A DNA stretch of 64,000 nucleotides, from positions 806,001-870,000 of the forward strand of contig NZ_PJNE01000001.1 in assembly GCF_002846495.1 (NCBI RefSeq), in the 5' to 3' direction. Both the position numbers and the translations under genes were made by a program. Numbering within the stretch: the first letter of the stretch is position 1; every line of letters starts with the position of its first letter. Under the pieces are notes generated by a model. The model was not told the origin of the DNA, searched no databases, and saw only the letters and a program-made list of their open reading frames with translations. This DNA is from Phycicoccus duodecadis (lineage in GTDB: Bacteria; Actinomycetota; Actinomycetes; Actinomycetales; Dermatophilaceae). Shown one piece after another: positions 29,809 through 40,071 of the stretch.

Positions 29809-30228
29809 ATGGTGGGGAGCCCGGCCGGCGACGCGTACGGCGACATCGACGCCCAGATCCGCGACGCGCAGGAGCGCGCCGAGCACTCGGGAGCGTGGGC
29901 CGCGCAGGTCCAGGAGCTCACGGGGTACGGCACGGCGCTGCGCGGGGGCGTCACCGTGGAGGTGGACCAGAGCGGCACCGTCGTGCGCCTCGGCATCTCG
30001 GACGCCGCCGCCGGCTACGGCGGCCAGATGGTGGCCCAGGCGGTCCTCCAGGCGAACACCCAGGCGCAGGAGGAGCTCCGCCGCCGCGTCGAGGAGTCGA
30101 CCAGCGCCATGTTCGGCGCCGCCTCGCCGACGACCACCGCCGTCGTCGAGGAGGTCGAGCGACAGACCCCCGCGGCCGACCGCGAGCCACCCCCGTCGAC
30201 CCCTTCGGCCCGCGGCGGTGCCTGGTGA
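29809..30228 (+). CDS. YbaB/EbfC-family protein, EspL-like, copy 1
   Basis: 139 residues. An N-terminal amphipathic helix (DAQIRDAQERAEHSGAWAAQ) is followed by a beta-rich core with GGVTVEVDQSGTVVRLGIS and a second long helix, the fold of YbaB/EbfC nucleoid proteins. In ESX-1 the accessory protein EspL belongs to this family. The C-terminus is Pro/Thr-rich. The ATG at 29809 follows TAGGGT by seven bases. It overlaps a second gene of the same type, so the two likely form a heterodimer; the EspC-like gene lies 0.5 kb on. Confidence 0.72.
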   Translation: MVGSPAGDAYGDIDAQIRDAQERAEHSGAWAAQVQELTGYGTALRGGVTVEVDQSGTVVRLGISDAAAGYGGQMVAQAVLQANTQAQEELRRRVEESTSAMFGAASPTTTAVVEEVERQTPAADREPPPSTPSARGGAW

Positions 30229-30680
30229 GCTTCGACGACCTGAGCCGCATCGACGGCCTGACCCAGGCCGAGCTCGACCGTCTCGCGGCCCGCGCCCGCG
30301 CCGCCCTCGCGTGGCGTCGGGCGGTCGAGGCGATGCGCGCCGAGGGCGAGGTCGACGGCGTCCGCGCCACCGTGAACGGCACCGGGTCGCTGGTCGACCT
30401 GCGCATCCCCACCCCCGCGTGCGCCGACGGCGGGGACGCGCTGGCCGAGCGGGTGAGCGAGGCGATCACCCGGGCGCGCGCCGAGGCCGCGCGGCTCGCG
30501 GCCCTCTCCGGCGCGGAGACCTTCGGCGAGGACTCGCACGAGACCGCGACCATCCGCTCGTCGTGGGAGGACGGTGCCCGGCGCCGACCGCAGGTCGTGG
30601 CCGCCACGGGCGACCGGCGTGACGACCCCCGACCGCCGAGCGGCCCGCCCCCGGCGGCACCGCCGTCGGGGACCTGGTGA
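30225..30680 (+). CDS. YbaB/EbfC-family protein, EspL-like, copy 2
   Basis: 151 residues. Same fold as the preceding gene: N-terminal helices (LTQAELDRLAARARAALAWR), a core with EVDGVRATVNGTGSLVDLRI, a helix VSEAITRARAEAARLAAL, and then a Pro-rich tail ending PPPAAPPSGTW. GTG 30225 overlaps the previous stop (GTGA). Low identity between the two copies suggests distinct roles in one complex. Converges with a membrane-protein gene five bases after its stop. Confidence 0.68.
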   Translation: MSFDDLSRIDGLTQAELDRLAARARAALAWRRAVEAMRAEGEVDGVRATVNGTGSLVDLRIPTPACADGGDALAERVSEAITRARAEAARLAALSGAETFGEDSHETATIRSSWEDGARRRPQVVAATGDRRDDPRPPSGPPPAAPPSGTW

Positions 30681-30684
30681 AGCC

Positions 30685-31035
30685 CTAGCCGAGCCCCGTC
30701 CAGCCCTTCGCCAGCAGCCGCACGAGGTTGACCACGATGGACCCCATCGCGACGACCAGCAGCACGCTCATGAGCGACCAGAAACCCCAACGCACGGCCA
30801 GACCCGCTGCGGACCCCGGGGTCCGGGCTCGCATCGCCGACCACCAGTGGTTCTGCGCCAGCGGGCCGTACCGGCCGGACTCCTGCGGCAGGAACGGCAG
30901 CCACCAGTTGCCGGCGGCGTTGGCGCGCATCGCCTCGGTGACCACGGGCCGGACGATGAGGCCCAGCACGAGCAGCACGATCCCCAGCACCCCCAGCCCC
31001 ACCACGACGAGCATGACGCGCAGCCCCCAGACCAT
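30685..31035 (-). CDS. Two-helix membrane protein, unknown function, inside ESX-like locus
   Basis: 116 residues with hydrophobic segments at about 5-30 and 88-110 and a loop containing NWWLPFLPQESGRYGPLAQNHWW, rich in Trp and Pro. Not recognised. Start ATG 31035 has AAGGGA eight bases upstream. It is transcribed against the YbaB-like genes and divergent from the EspC-like gene, so it shares their promoter region; a membrane partner or immunity role is possible but unproven. Confidence 0.62.
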   Translation of the reverse strand: MVWGLRVMLVVVGLGVLGIVLLVLGLIVRPVVTEAMRANAAGNWWLPFLPQESGRYGPLAQNHWWSAMRARTPGSAAGLAVRWGFWSLMSVLLVVAMGSIVVNLVRLLAKGWTGLG

Positions 31036-31164
31036 TCGGTCGTCCCTTCGGTCGAGCACGAGGCCCCATCGGACGACGGGGACCGCTCCCCATCGTGCGT
31101 CCCGGGGAGGCCCACATATCCTACGAGCCGAGGGGTCGAGTGACCTCGGGAGGGACGGAGCACC

Positions 31165-31464
31165 GTGCAGTATGAAGTGAGCCCCACCGGGATCCGCGAG
31201 CATGCGGTGAGCCTGGCCGGCATCGAGGGCGACCTGCGCTCGTGCTCGACGGCCGCCGAGACCACGCTGGACTCCTCCGCGTTCGGCATCGTCAACGCGT
31301 TCCTGAGCACCACCGTCGGCATCTTCGGGGCGGCCGTGAACCTGGGCATCGCGAACGTCGCCGAGGACATGGGCGAGACCGTCGCCACGCTGCGGACGCA
31401 GGCCACCAGCTACGAGACCACCGACCACGACGCCGGCAGCCGCGTGAACGGGGCCGGGCGATGA
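31165..31464 (+). CDS. EspC-like (DUF2580) ESX-associated secreted protein
   Basis: 99 residues, no signal peptide, helical, WXG100-like in size. The C-terminal half holds NVAEDMGETVATLRTQATSY and the sequence YETTD at 83-87, which fits the YxxxD/E general secretion signal of type VII systems. Resembles ESX-1 EspC / DUF2580 proteins. GTG 31165 has GGGAGGG upstream and a possible -10 TATCCT at 31117-31122. Its stop overlaps the start of the next gene (ATGA). Confidence 0.68.
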   Translation: MQYEVSPTGIREHAVSLAGIEGDLRSCSTAAETTLDSSAFGIVNAFLSTTVGIFGAAVNLGIANVAEDMGETVATLRTQATSYETTDHDAGSRVNGAGR

Positions 31465-32465
31465 CCGGCGGCCTGGTCGTCCAGCCGGGCGAGCGGTCGG
31501 CGACCAGCGGCGCCGGGCTGATCGACTCGGGCTCCTCGCTGTGCCAGGCCATCGCGGGCAAGGACTGGGTCGACGGCGCCCTCTCGGGAGTCGCCGTCGG
31601 CTTCGACGCCGTGGCCACCTACAGCGACCCCCTGGGCAGCCTGTTCGCCGCCGGCATCGGCTGGGTCATCGACCACCTCGACCCGATCAAGGGCTGGTTC
31701 GACGACCTGGCGGGCAACCCCGAGGCCGTCAGCGCCTTCGCGGGCACCTGGCTCAACGTGTCGAACTCGATCTCGGCCTGCAACACGACCTTCGTCGTGG
31801 GGGCCAACCAGAAGCTCGAGCGGATGAGCGGGCCCAACATGGAGCGCTACCGCGGCCACGTCGACGAGATGTCCGACAAGCTCACCTTCTACTCCGGTGC
31901 GGCGCGGGCCATGTCGATCGGCACCGAGGGTGCGGCCGTCATCGTCGGCTTCGTCCACGGGCTGCTGCGCGACGCGCTCTCCCAGGTCGTCGGCGCCCTC
32001 TGCAGCTACGTCACGGAGCTGGTCATCACCCTCGGCACGGCCACGCCGCTGATCATCCACCAGGCCTCCACCCGCATCTCGGCCCTCGCCGCCGAGATCG
32101 GGCCGAAGATCACCGGGCTGAAGAACTCGGTCACCGACCTCGACAGCCTGATGCGCGAGCTGCGCGACATCCTCAATGACATCCCGCGCTTCCTCGGCAA
32201 CCGCTACTCGGTCCCCAACCACCCGAACCTGCGGTGGAGCTCGGTGATGGACGACCCGAACCACCTGCTGCAGGGGATGTCGGTCCGCGACGCCATGAAC
32301 CTCGTGCACGTCAAGCCGGAGTACCGGCACATCCTCGCCAACAACCCCGCCCTGTGGGAGCAGGTGGTGCGCGACGCGTTCAAGGAAGGCATCCCCGGCA
32401 ACGCCAGCGACGCCGGCAAGAACATCAACGAGGCCATCCGCAGCCAGCTGGACGGCCACCACTGA
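31461..32465 (+). CDS. Large WXG-like ESX effector candidate
   Basis: 334 residues without signal peptide. Residues 50-150 (DPLGSLFAAGIGWVIDHLDP, DDLAGNPEAVSAFAGTW, then a long helical region with MERYRGHVDEM) resemble the N-terminal helical domain of actinobacterial polymorphic ESX substrates. A hydrophobic helical part follows (about 150-220). The last 90 residues (from RYSVPNHPNLRW) form a compact charged domain I cannot assign; it could be a toxin or a structural tail. ATG 31461 overlaps the EspC-like gene, so the pair is co-translated and may be secreted together. Confidence 0.65.
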   Translation: MTGGLVVQPGERSATSGAGLIDSGSSLCQAIAGKDWVDGALSGVAVGFDAVATYSDPLGSLFAAGIGWVIDHLDPIKGWFDDLAGNPEAVSAFAGTWLNVSNSISACNTTFVVGANQKLERMSGPNMERYRGHVDEMSDKLTFYSGAARAMSIGTEGAAVIVGFVHGLLRDALSQVVGALCSYVTELVITLGTATPLIIHQASTRISALAAEIGPKITGLKNSVTDLDSLMRELRDILNDIPRFLGNRYSVPNHPNLRWSSVMDDPNHLLQGMSVRDAMNLVHVKPEYRHILANNPALWEQVVRDAFKEGIPGNASDAGKNINEAIRSQLDGHH

Positions 32466-32470
32466 CGGCG

Positions 32471-32504
32471 GCGGGTCGCCGGGCGAGGGGCCCCGGCGAC
32501 CCGC
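32471..32504. terminator. Bidirectional hairpin between the ESX-like gene and ligA
   Basis: Perfect 13-bp stem (32471-32483 with 32492-32504), eight-base loop, lying between two convergent stop codons at 32465 and 32513. Confidence 0.7.
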
Positions 32505-32512
32505 GCGCCCCC

Positions 32513-34955
<2,443 letters not shown>

Positions 34956-35104
34956 CTGGGCCTCCGTCCGCCGGGGCCTCCCCCGGTGGGGGCCGAGTGT
35001 GCCGGAGCGGGCCTGCGCCGAAGTCTCGACGCACTCTGGCGGTGGGAGGGGGATCCGGGTGAGGATGGGGTCCCGTCACCGCCGCCGGACCACCAGGAGC
35101 CTTG

Positions 35105-36595
35105 ATGACCAACCTCGCGACGAACCTCACCACCACCGCAGCCGAGCACGCCGACAAGGACGCGCTGCGCGTGAACGGCCAGGGCGTCACGTACCGCCAG
35201 CTGCACGCGATGGCCGCGAAGGTCGCGGGCACGCTGCGTGAGCGCGGGGTCGAGCCCGGTGACCGGGTGGCCGTCATCCTCCCCAACGTGCCGGCGTTCC
35301 CCGTCGTGTACTGGGGCATCCTGCTGGCGGGCGGCGTCGTGGTGCCGATGAACCCGCTGCTGAAGTCGGGCGAGATCGACTTCTTCTTCACCAACTCCGG
35401 CGCCAAGTTCGCCTTCGTGTGGCCCGACTTCGTGGGCGAGGCGACCAAGGGCGCGCAGAACAGCGGCACCGTGGTCGTCGAGACCGGGCCGATGGGCCCG
35501 AACGACTTCGAGGGCGGCGAGCCGATCTCCGAGCCCACGCCCCGCGACGACGACGACACCGCGATCATCCTCTACACCTCGGGCACCACCGGGCGGCCCA
35601 AGGGCGCCGAGCTCACCCACAGCAACATCCACCTCAACGCCCTCCGCTCGGCCCAGGTGATCCAGACCATGACCTCCGACGACATCGTCATGGGCTGCCT
35701 GCCGCTCTTCCACGTGTTCGGCCTGGTCGTCGGCCTCAACGCCGCCACCATCTCGGGGGCCTCGCTGGCCCTGATCCCGCGCTTCGACCCGGCGGCGGCC
35801 GTCGAGGTCATCGAGAAGGAGCGGGTCACGATCATGCAGGGCGTGCCCACGATGTACGCCGCCATCCTCAACCACCCCAGCTCGGACGGGATGGACGCCA
35901 GCTCGCTGCGCACCTGCGCCAGTGGCGGGTCCGCGATGCCGCTCGAGGTCATGAAGGCCTTCGAGGAGAAGTTCGGCTGCGTCATCCTCGAGGGCTACGG
36001 CCTCTCGGAGACCTCGCCCGTCGCCTCCTTCAACATGCCCGACCGGGAGCGCAAGCCCGGCACCATCGGGGTCGCGATCCCCGGCTGCGAGATGCGCTGC
36101 GTCGACCTCGACGGCAACGAGGTGCCCACCGGCGAGGTCGGCGAGATCGCCATCCGCGGCGACAACGTGATGAAGGGCTACTGGCAGAACCCGGAGGCGA
36201 CCGCCGAGGCCATCCCCGACGGCTGGTTCCGCACCGGTGACCTCGCGACGATGGACGACGAGGGCTACTTCACGATCGTCGACCGCAAGAAGGACATGAT
36301 CCTGCGCGGTGGGATGAACGTGTACCCGCGCGAGGTCGAGGAGGTCGTCTACCAGCACCCCGACGTGCTCGAGGTGGCCGTGGTGGGGATGCCCGACGAC
36401 CTGCTCGGCGAGCAGGTCGGGGCGGCCGTGGCCCTGCGCGAGGGCTCGACCGCGACGCCGGAGGACATCGTCGCCTTCACCAAGGAGCGCATCGCCGCCT
36501 ACAAGTACCCGCGCAAGGTCTGGGTGGTCGAGACGCTCCCCAAGGGCCCCACCGGCAAGATCCTCCGCCGCGAGGTCCACGCGCCGGCCGAGTGA
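35105..36595 (+). CDS. Acyl-CoA synthetase (AMP-forming), long-chain fatty acid CoA ligase type
   Basis: 496 residues, ANL superfamily. It activates a carboxylic acid with ATP and transfers it to CoA. The P-loop YTSGTTGRPKGAELTH is near 157-172; further motifs are EGYGLSETSP near 298, GWFRTGDLATMDDEGYF near 378 and the C-terminal lysine in GPTGKILRREV near 485. ATG 35105 has AGGAG five bases upstream; a TTG precedes it in frame. Chain length cannot be read from sequence. The end overlaps the next gene by four bases. Confidence 0.9.
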   Translation: MTNLATNLTTTAAEHADKDALRVNGQGVTYRQLHAMAAKVAGTLRERGVEPGDRVAVILPNVPAFPVVYWGILLAGGVVVPMNPLLKSGEIDFFFTNSGAKFAFVWPDFVGEATKGAQNSGTVVVETGPMGPNDFEGGEPISEPTPRDDDDTAIILYTSGTTGRPKGAELTHSNIHLNALRSAQVIQTMTSDDIVMGCLPLFHVFGLVVGLNAATISGASLALIPRFDPAAAVEVIEKERVTIMQGVPTMYAAILNHPSSDGMDASSLRTCASGGSAMPLEVMKAFEEKFGCVILEGYGLSETSPVASFNMPDRERKPGTIGVAIPGCEMRCVDLDGNEVPTGEVGEIAIRGDNVMKGYWQNPEATAEAIPDGWFRTGDLATMDDEGYFTIVDRKKDMILRGGMNVYPREVEEVVYQHPDVLEVAVVGMPDDLLGEQVGAAVALREGSTATPEDIVAFTKERIAAYKYPRKVWVVETLPKGPTGKILRREVHAPAE

Positions 36596-37128
36596 GCGAG
36601 TCCCCGGCGCGCCGTTCCGTGAGCCCGGCCCCGGCCGCGGAGCCGCTCCTCGCGCGGCGGCGGGCGGAGCTGTGGCGCGCCACCGGGCTCGGCTTCTCGC
36701 TGGTCTGGGTCGTGGTGCTCACCCTGGTGGTCCTGTTCTGGGTGCGGGTCACCTTCTTCCCGCGGCCCGGCGACGACCTGCCCGGGGCGCTCGAGATCGT
36801 CATGGCGCCGGTGGCGCTGTTGTGCGCGGGCCTCGTCGGCTGGGTCGTGGCGTGCGCGTGGCGGCTGTGGCGGCGCCGGGCCAGCGGGTCCGACGCGATC
36901 GTGGTGGTCGGCGCCTTCGCCCTCGCGGTGGCCGTCTTCGTGTGGGCGCCGGGGCGGCTGCTCGACGGCGCCGAGCGCGCGCCGCGGCCACTGCTCGCCG
37001 CGGTGGTGCTGCTCGGGGTGTCGTCGGTCGTCACCGGCCGGCTGGCGCAGCGAGCGTTCGTCCGGGCGGCCGTGGGCCCCGAGCCCTCAGACGACGGGTT
37101 CCTCGGCGACGACGACCCGCTGTACTGA
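36592..37128 (+). CDS. Membrane protein of unknown function
   Basis: 178 residues with four hydrophobic segments (about 33-51, 68-88, 101-116, 128-146), basic N-terminus and acidic C-terminus (SDDGFLGDDDPLY). No family recognised. GTG 36592 overlaps the CoA-ligase stop (GTGA). Its last 42 bases overlap the end of the convergent EamA gene on the other strand. Confidence 0.7.
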   Translation: MSESPARRSVSPAPAAEPLLARRRAELWRATGLGFSLVWVVVLTLVVLFWVRVTFFPRPGDDLPGALEIVMAPVALLCAGLVGWVVACAWRLWRRRASGSDAIVVVGAFALAVAVFVWAPGRLLDGAERAPRPLLAAVVLLGVSSVVTGRLAQRAFVRAAVGPEPSDDGFLGDDDPLY

Positions 37129-38049
37129 GCGCGGCCGCCGGTTGACCGCCCAGGCCGACACCAGGACCACCACGAAGCCTCCCACCTGCCAGACCCCGAG
37201 GTGCTCGCGCAGCACCAGCACGCCCAGCAGCACCGAGACCACCGGGATCAGGTAGGTGACGGTCGAGCCGACCAGCGCCCCGGCGCCGCGCACGACGTCG
37301 AACTGGAGCACGTAGGCGAAGCCGGTGCCCACCACGCCCAGGGCCAGGACACATCCCAGGGGCAGCCAGCCGGGCGAGGTCCCGGGCGCCCCGTAGGCGG
37401 TCAGGGCGTCGAGGCCGGCCGGCTGCCCGGCCGCCCAGACGAGCGTCACGGGCACCATGAGCGCGACCCCGGTGAGCAGGGTGGCGGCCGGCATGGCGAA
37501 CCCGCCGAGGTCGGCGCCGGCGAGGAAGCGGCGGTTGTACGTCCAGCCGATGCCGTAGCTCGCGCCGCCGGCCAGCGCCATGGCGAAGCCGACCAGGTCG
37601 GGACCGGAGGTCGCGGACCACGGCTCCATGATGGTCACGACGCCCGCGAACCCGAGCAGGACGGCGCCCACCCGCCGCCCGGTGAGCCCCGAGCCCGGCA
37701 GGATGGCGAGGCTCGCGAGCACGGTGGCGATGGGGGTGGCGGCGTTGCCGATGCCGGCCAGCGCGGACGCGATCCGGGTCTCCGAGAGCGCGAAGAGCGT
37801 GAAGGGGAGGGCCGCGAGGAACACCCCGCAGACGACCAGGTGACCCCACACGCGGCGCCCGGTCGGCAGTCGGCCGCCACCGGCCAGGAGCAGGCCGGTG
37901 ACGACCACCGCGCCGGCCAGGATGCGCAGGGCCGAGATCTGCACCGGTGCCAGGGCGTCGAGACCGACCTTCATCAGCAGGAAGCTCGACCCCCACACCA
38001 GCACGAGCGCCACGAACTTCAGCTGCCACGGGACACGGGGCTGCACCAT
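37087..38049 (-). CDS. EamA/DMT-family transporter
   Basis: 320 residues, ten hydrophobic helices in two EamA repeats. The first repeat starts FVALVLVWGSSFLLMKVGL, typical of the RhaT/YdcZ-like branch; the second starts GFAMALAGGASYGIGWTYNRRF. Such proteins export metabolites or amino acids. ATG 38049 shares one base with the stop of the MetE-like gene (TGATG), so it is coupled to it. Product exported is unknown; methionine-related compounds are a guess. Confidence 0.85.
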   Translation of the reverse strand: MVQPRVPWQLKFVALVLVWGSSFLLMKVGLDALAPVQISALRILAGAVVVTGLLLAGGGRLPTGRRVWGHLVVCGVFLAALPFTLFALSETRIASALAGIGNAATPIATVLASLAILPGSGLTGRRVGAVLLGFAGVVTIMEPWSATSGPDLVGFAMALAGGASYGIGWTYNRRFLAGADLGGFAMPAATLLTGVALMVPVTLVWAAGQPAGLDALTAYGAPGTSPGWLPLGCVLALGVVGTGFAYVLQFDVVRGAGALVGSTVTYLIPVVSVLLGVLVLREHLGVWQVGGFVVVLVSAWAVNRRPRSVQRVVVAEEPVV

Positions 38050-39059
38050 CAGGGACCGACCTCCTCCAGCAGACGGCGCGCGGTGTCGAGCGCCGCCCGG
38101 TGAACGCCGCGGGCCCCCTCCGGTGTGAGCCCGGCCAGGCCGCAGGTGGGCGTGACGACCAGCCCGGGCACGGTGTCGAGGGCCAGGCCGGCACGCGACA
38201 GCCCGTCGACGAGCAGGGCGACCGCGGCGGTGTCGGTGGTCGAGCCGTCGGAGGCCAGGACCCCCGCGTGGATGCCGGTGCCCCCGTCGAGCGTCGCGGC
38301 GACCGACTCCCAGCGGGCGGGCCCGGCGGCGGTGAGGTCGAGCGAGAGGGCCCCGGCCCCCGTGGCGCGCAGCAGCGGGACGGGCGCCTGCGGGTGGCAG
38401 CAGTGCACGACGGTGGGCCCGTCGTGGGCCGCCAGCACCTCGCGCAGGCCGCCGAGGGCCCGCTGGGGGTCGACGGCGCGGACCCGCCCGTACCCCGAGG
38501 CGGTGGGCAGCGAGCCCTCGAGGACCGCGGGGAGCCCGGGCTCGTCGAGCCGGACCGTCACCTCGGCCCCGGGCACGAGCCGGCGGACGTCGCGGACGTG
38601 GACGGCGACGCCCTCGGCGAGGGAGGCGGTGAGGTCGGCGACGGCTCCGGGGTCGGTGAGCACGCGCTCCCCACGGGTCAGCTCGAGGGTGGCGGCCAGC
38701 GTCCACGGCCCGCAGACCTGGACGGCCAGGGGTCCCACGTAGCCGTCGTAGGCCTCGGCCAGCTCGTCGAGATCCTCGCGCAGCAGGGCGGCAGTGCGCC
38801 CGGCGTCGTGGCCGGGGCGGTCGACGACGCGCCAGCCGCTGGGCTGCAGGTCGACGTGGAGGTCGACGAGCAGGCCGGCGGCACGCCCCACCATGTCGGC
38901 GCCCGGCCCGCGGCCGGGGGTCTCGGGCAGGTACGGGATGCCGACGCCCTCGCCGTCGACCAGCAGGTCGCGGACGGTGCGGACGGCCTCGCGGGTCGAG
39001 CGTCCGGGCCAGGAGCCGACGCCGGTGGCGCGGATGCGGGCCGCGGGGACCGGGCTCAC
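38049..39059 (-). CDS. Cobalamin-independent methionine synthase-like protein (MetE C-terminal domain)
   Basis: 336 residues, the single UROD/MetE-like barrel only, without the MetE N-terminal half. Start region RIRATGVGSWPGRSTREAV matches the family; the zinc ligands are likely His and Cys of VVHCCHPQAP (about 220) and the Cys of PTCGLAGLTPEG near 305. Such short proteins may transfer methyl groups to homocysteine from a donor other than folate polyglutamate. GTG 39059 overlaps the upstream gene's stop (GTGA). Confidence 0.8.
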   Translation of the reverse strand: MSPVPAARIRATGVGSWPGRSTREAVRTVRDLLVDGEGVGIPYLPETPGRGPGADMVGRAAGLLVDLHVDLQPSGWRVVDRPGHDAGRTAALLREDLDELAEAYDGYVGPLAVQVCGPWTLAATLELTRGERVLTDPGAVADLTASLAEGVAVHVRDVRRLVPGAEVTVRLDEPGLPAVLEGSLPTASGYGRVRAVDPQRALGGLREVLAAHDGPTVVHCCHPQAPVPLLRATGAGALSLDLTAAGPARWESVAATLDGGTGIHAGVLASDGSTTDTAAVALLVDGLSRAGLALDTVPGLVVTPTCGLAGLTPEGARGVHRAALDTARRLLEEVGP

Positions 39060-39961
39060 CGGGACCACCGGTCGAGCAGGGTGAGCACCGACGCGGGGAC
39101 CTCGCGGGCGGCCGCGACGCTGGCGGGCGCCGGCTCCGGCGGCTCGGCCACCACGCGGAGGGGCAGGACGCCGGTCCAGACGTCGGTGGGCTCGTCGGGC
39201 TCCCCCGGGCCGCCGCTGCGAGCCTTGTAGAGCCACTGCCCCTCGGTCACGGGCAGCGCCATCGTCAGGGTCGCGGCCTGCTCGCGGCGGGTGCTGGGGC
39301 GGACCTCGCAGGTGCGGCCGGGGATGAGCCGGTCCGAGAGGAGGTCGAGGGCGGCGGCCGCCTCGTCGGGCCCCAGCGGGGTCAGCACACCGTGGACGAC
39401 GGCCGAGCGGTAGTTGGCCGAGGAGTCGAAGGTGGTGTGCGCCACCACGATGCCGTCGAGCGAGACCACGGTGAGAGCGGCCGGCGCCCCCGCGGCCACC
39501 TGCCGCAGCGCGCCGGCACCGGTGGAGCCGTGCAGCAGGATCCGGTCGCCGTCGCGAGCGAAGAGCATCGGGACGACCCAGGGGCGTGCGTCGACGACGG
39601 TCGAGAGGGTGCCCACCAGGACCTCGTCGAGCAGCGCGTCGAGCTCGGCCCGGCCGGCCGCTCCGCGCTCGGGCTTGCGGGTGAGGCGCTGGGTCGGAGC
39701 GGTGCCGCCGGTGTAGCCGCGCCCCGGGCAGGGCGTGGTGCCGTGGACCCGCTCGGTCGAGGCCGGCGTGCGCTCGAGGGCCTCCCCCACGCGGGTGGGG
39801 CGCGGCATCAGCGCGCCTCCGCAGGTCGGGCAGGTGCGGTCGAGGTGCTCGGCGCATCCGGCGCAGAACGTGCACTCGAACGAGCACACGACGGCTCCCA
39901 CCGAGTCGGCGGGCAGGTCGGTGTCACAGCACTCGCAGTTGGGTCGCATCGCCAGGCTCAC
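39056..39961 (-). CDS. Fusion of a DUF1272 zinc-finger domain with a PNPOx-like flavin-binding protein
   Basis: 301 residues in two parts. Residues 5-57 are DUF1272: Cys at 9, 11, 12, 26, 30, 33, 36, 44 and 47 in a compact Cys-rich module. After a linker of about 45 residues, 100-290 form a pyridoxamine-phosphate-oxidase-like split barrel (VGTLSTVVDARPWVVPMLF, LLHGSTGAGALRQVAAG, YRSAVVHGVL) that would bind FMN or F420. DUF1272 is normally a short stand-alone protein. GTG 39961 has AGAGGA about eight bases upstream; ATG 39949 lacks a ribosome site. Operon with the MetE-like and EamA genes. Confidence 0.82.
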   Translation of the reverse strand: MSLAMRPNCECCDTDLPADSVGAVVCSFECTFCAGCAEHLDRTCPTCGGALMPRPTRVGEALERTPASTERVHGTTPCPGRGYTGGTAPTQRLTRKPERGAAGRAELDALLDEVLVGTLSTVVDARPWVVPMLFARDGDRILLHGSTGAGALRQVAAGAPAALTVVSLDGIVVAHTTFDSSANYRSAVVHGVLTPLGPDEAAAALDLLSDRLIPGRTCEVRPSTRREQAATLTMALPVTEGQWLYKARSGGPGEPDEPTDVWTGVLPLRVVAEPPEPAPASVAAAREVPASVLTLLDRWSR

Positions 39962-40013
39962 GCGGCCATCCTCTCGCGCCGCGCGCCCCGGCGCCGCCAC
40001 CCGCCGGTACGCG

Positions 40014-40048
40014 GACCGCCCGCGCCCCCCTGCGGAGCGCGGGCGGTC
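40014..40048 (-). terminator. Hairpin terminator after pirin
   Basis: GACCGCCCGCGC (40014-40025) pairs with GCGCGGGCGGTC (40037-40048), an 11-base loop, 24 bases past the pirin stop. Confidence 0.65.
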
Positions 40049-40071
40049 GGCGGCGTCGCCCGACCCGTGGG

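Noticed and set aside
36672..37145. Alternative plus-strand frame overlapping the membrane protein at 36592
   Set aside because: Arg/Gly-rich shadow frame; the hydrophobic frame at 36592 has a coupled start and membrane helices.
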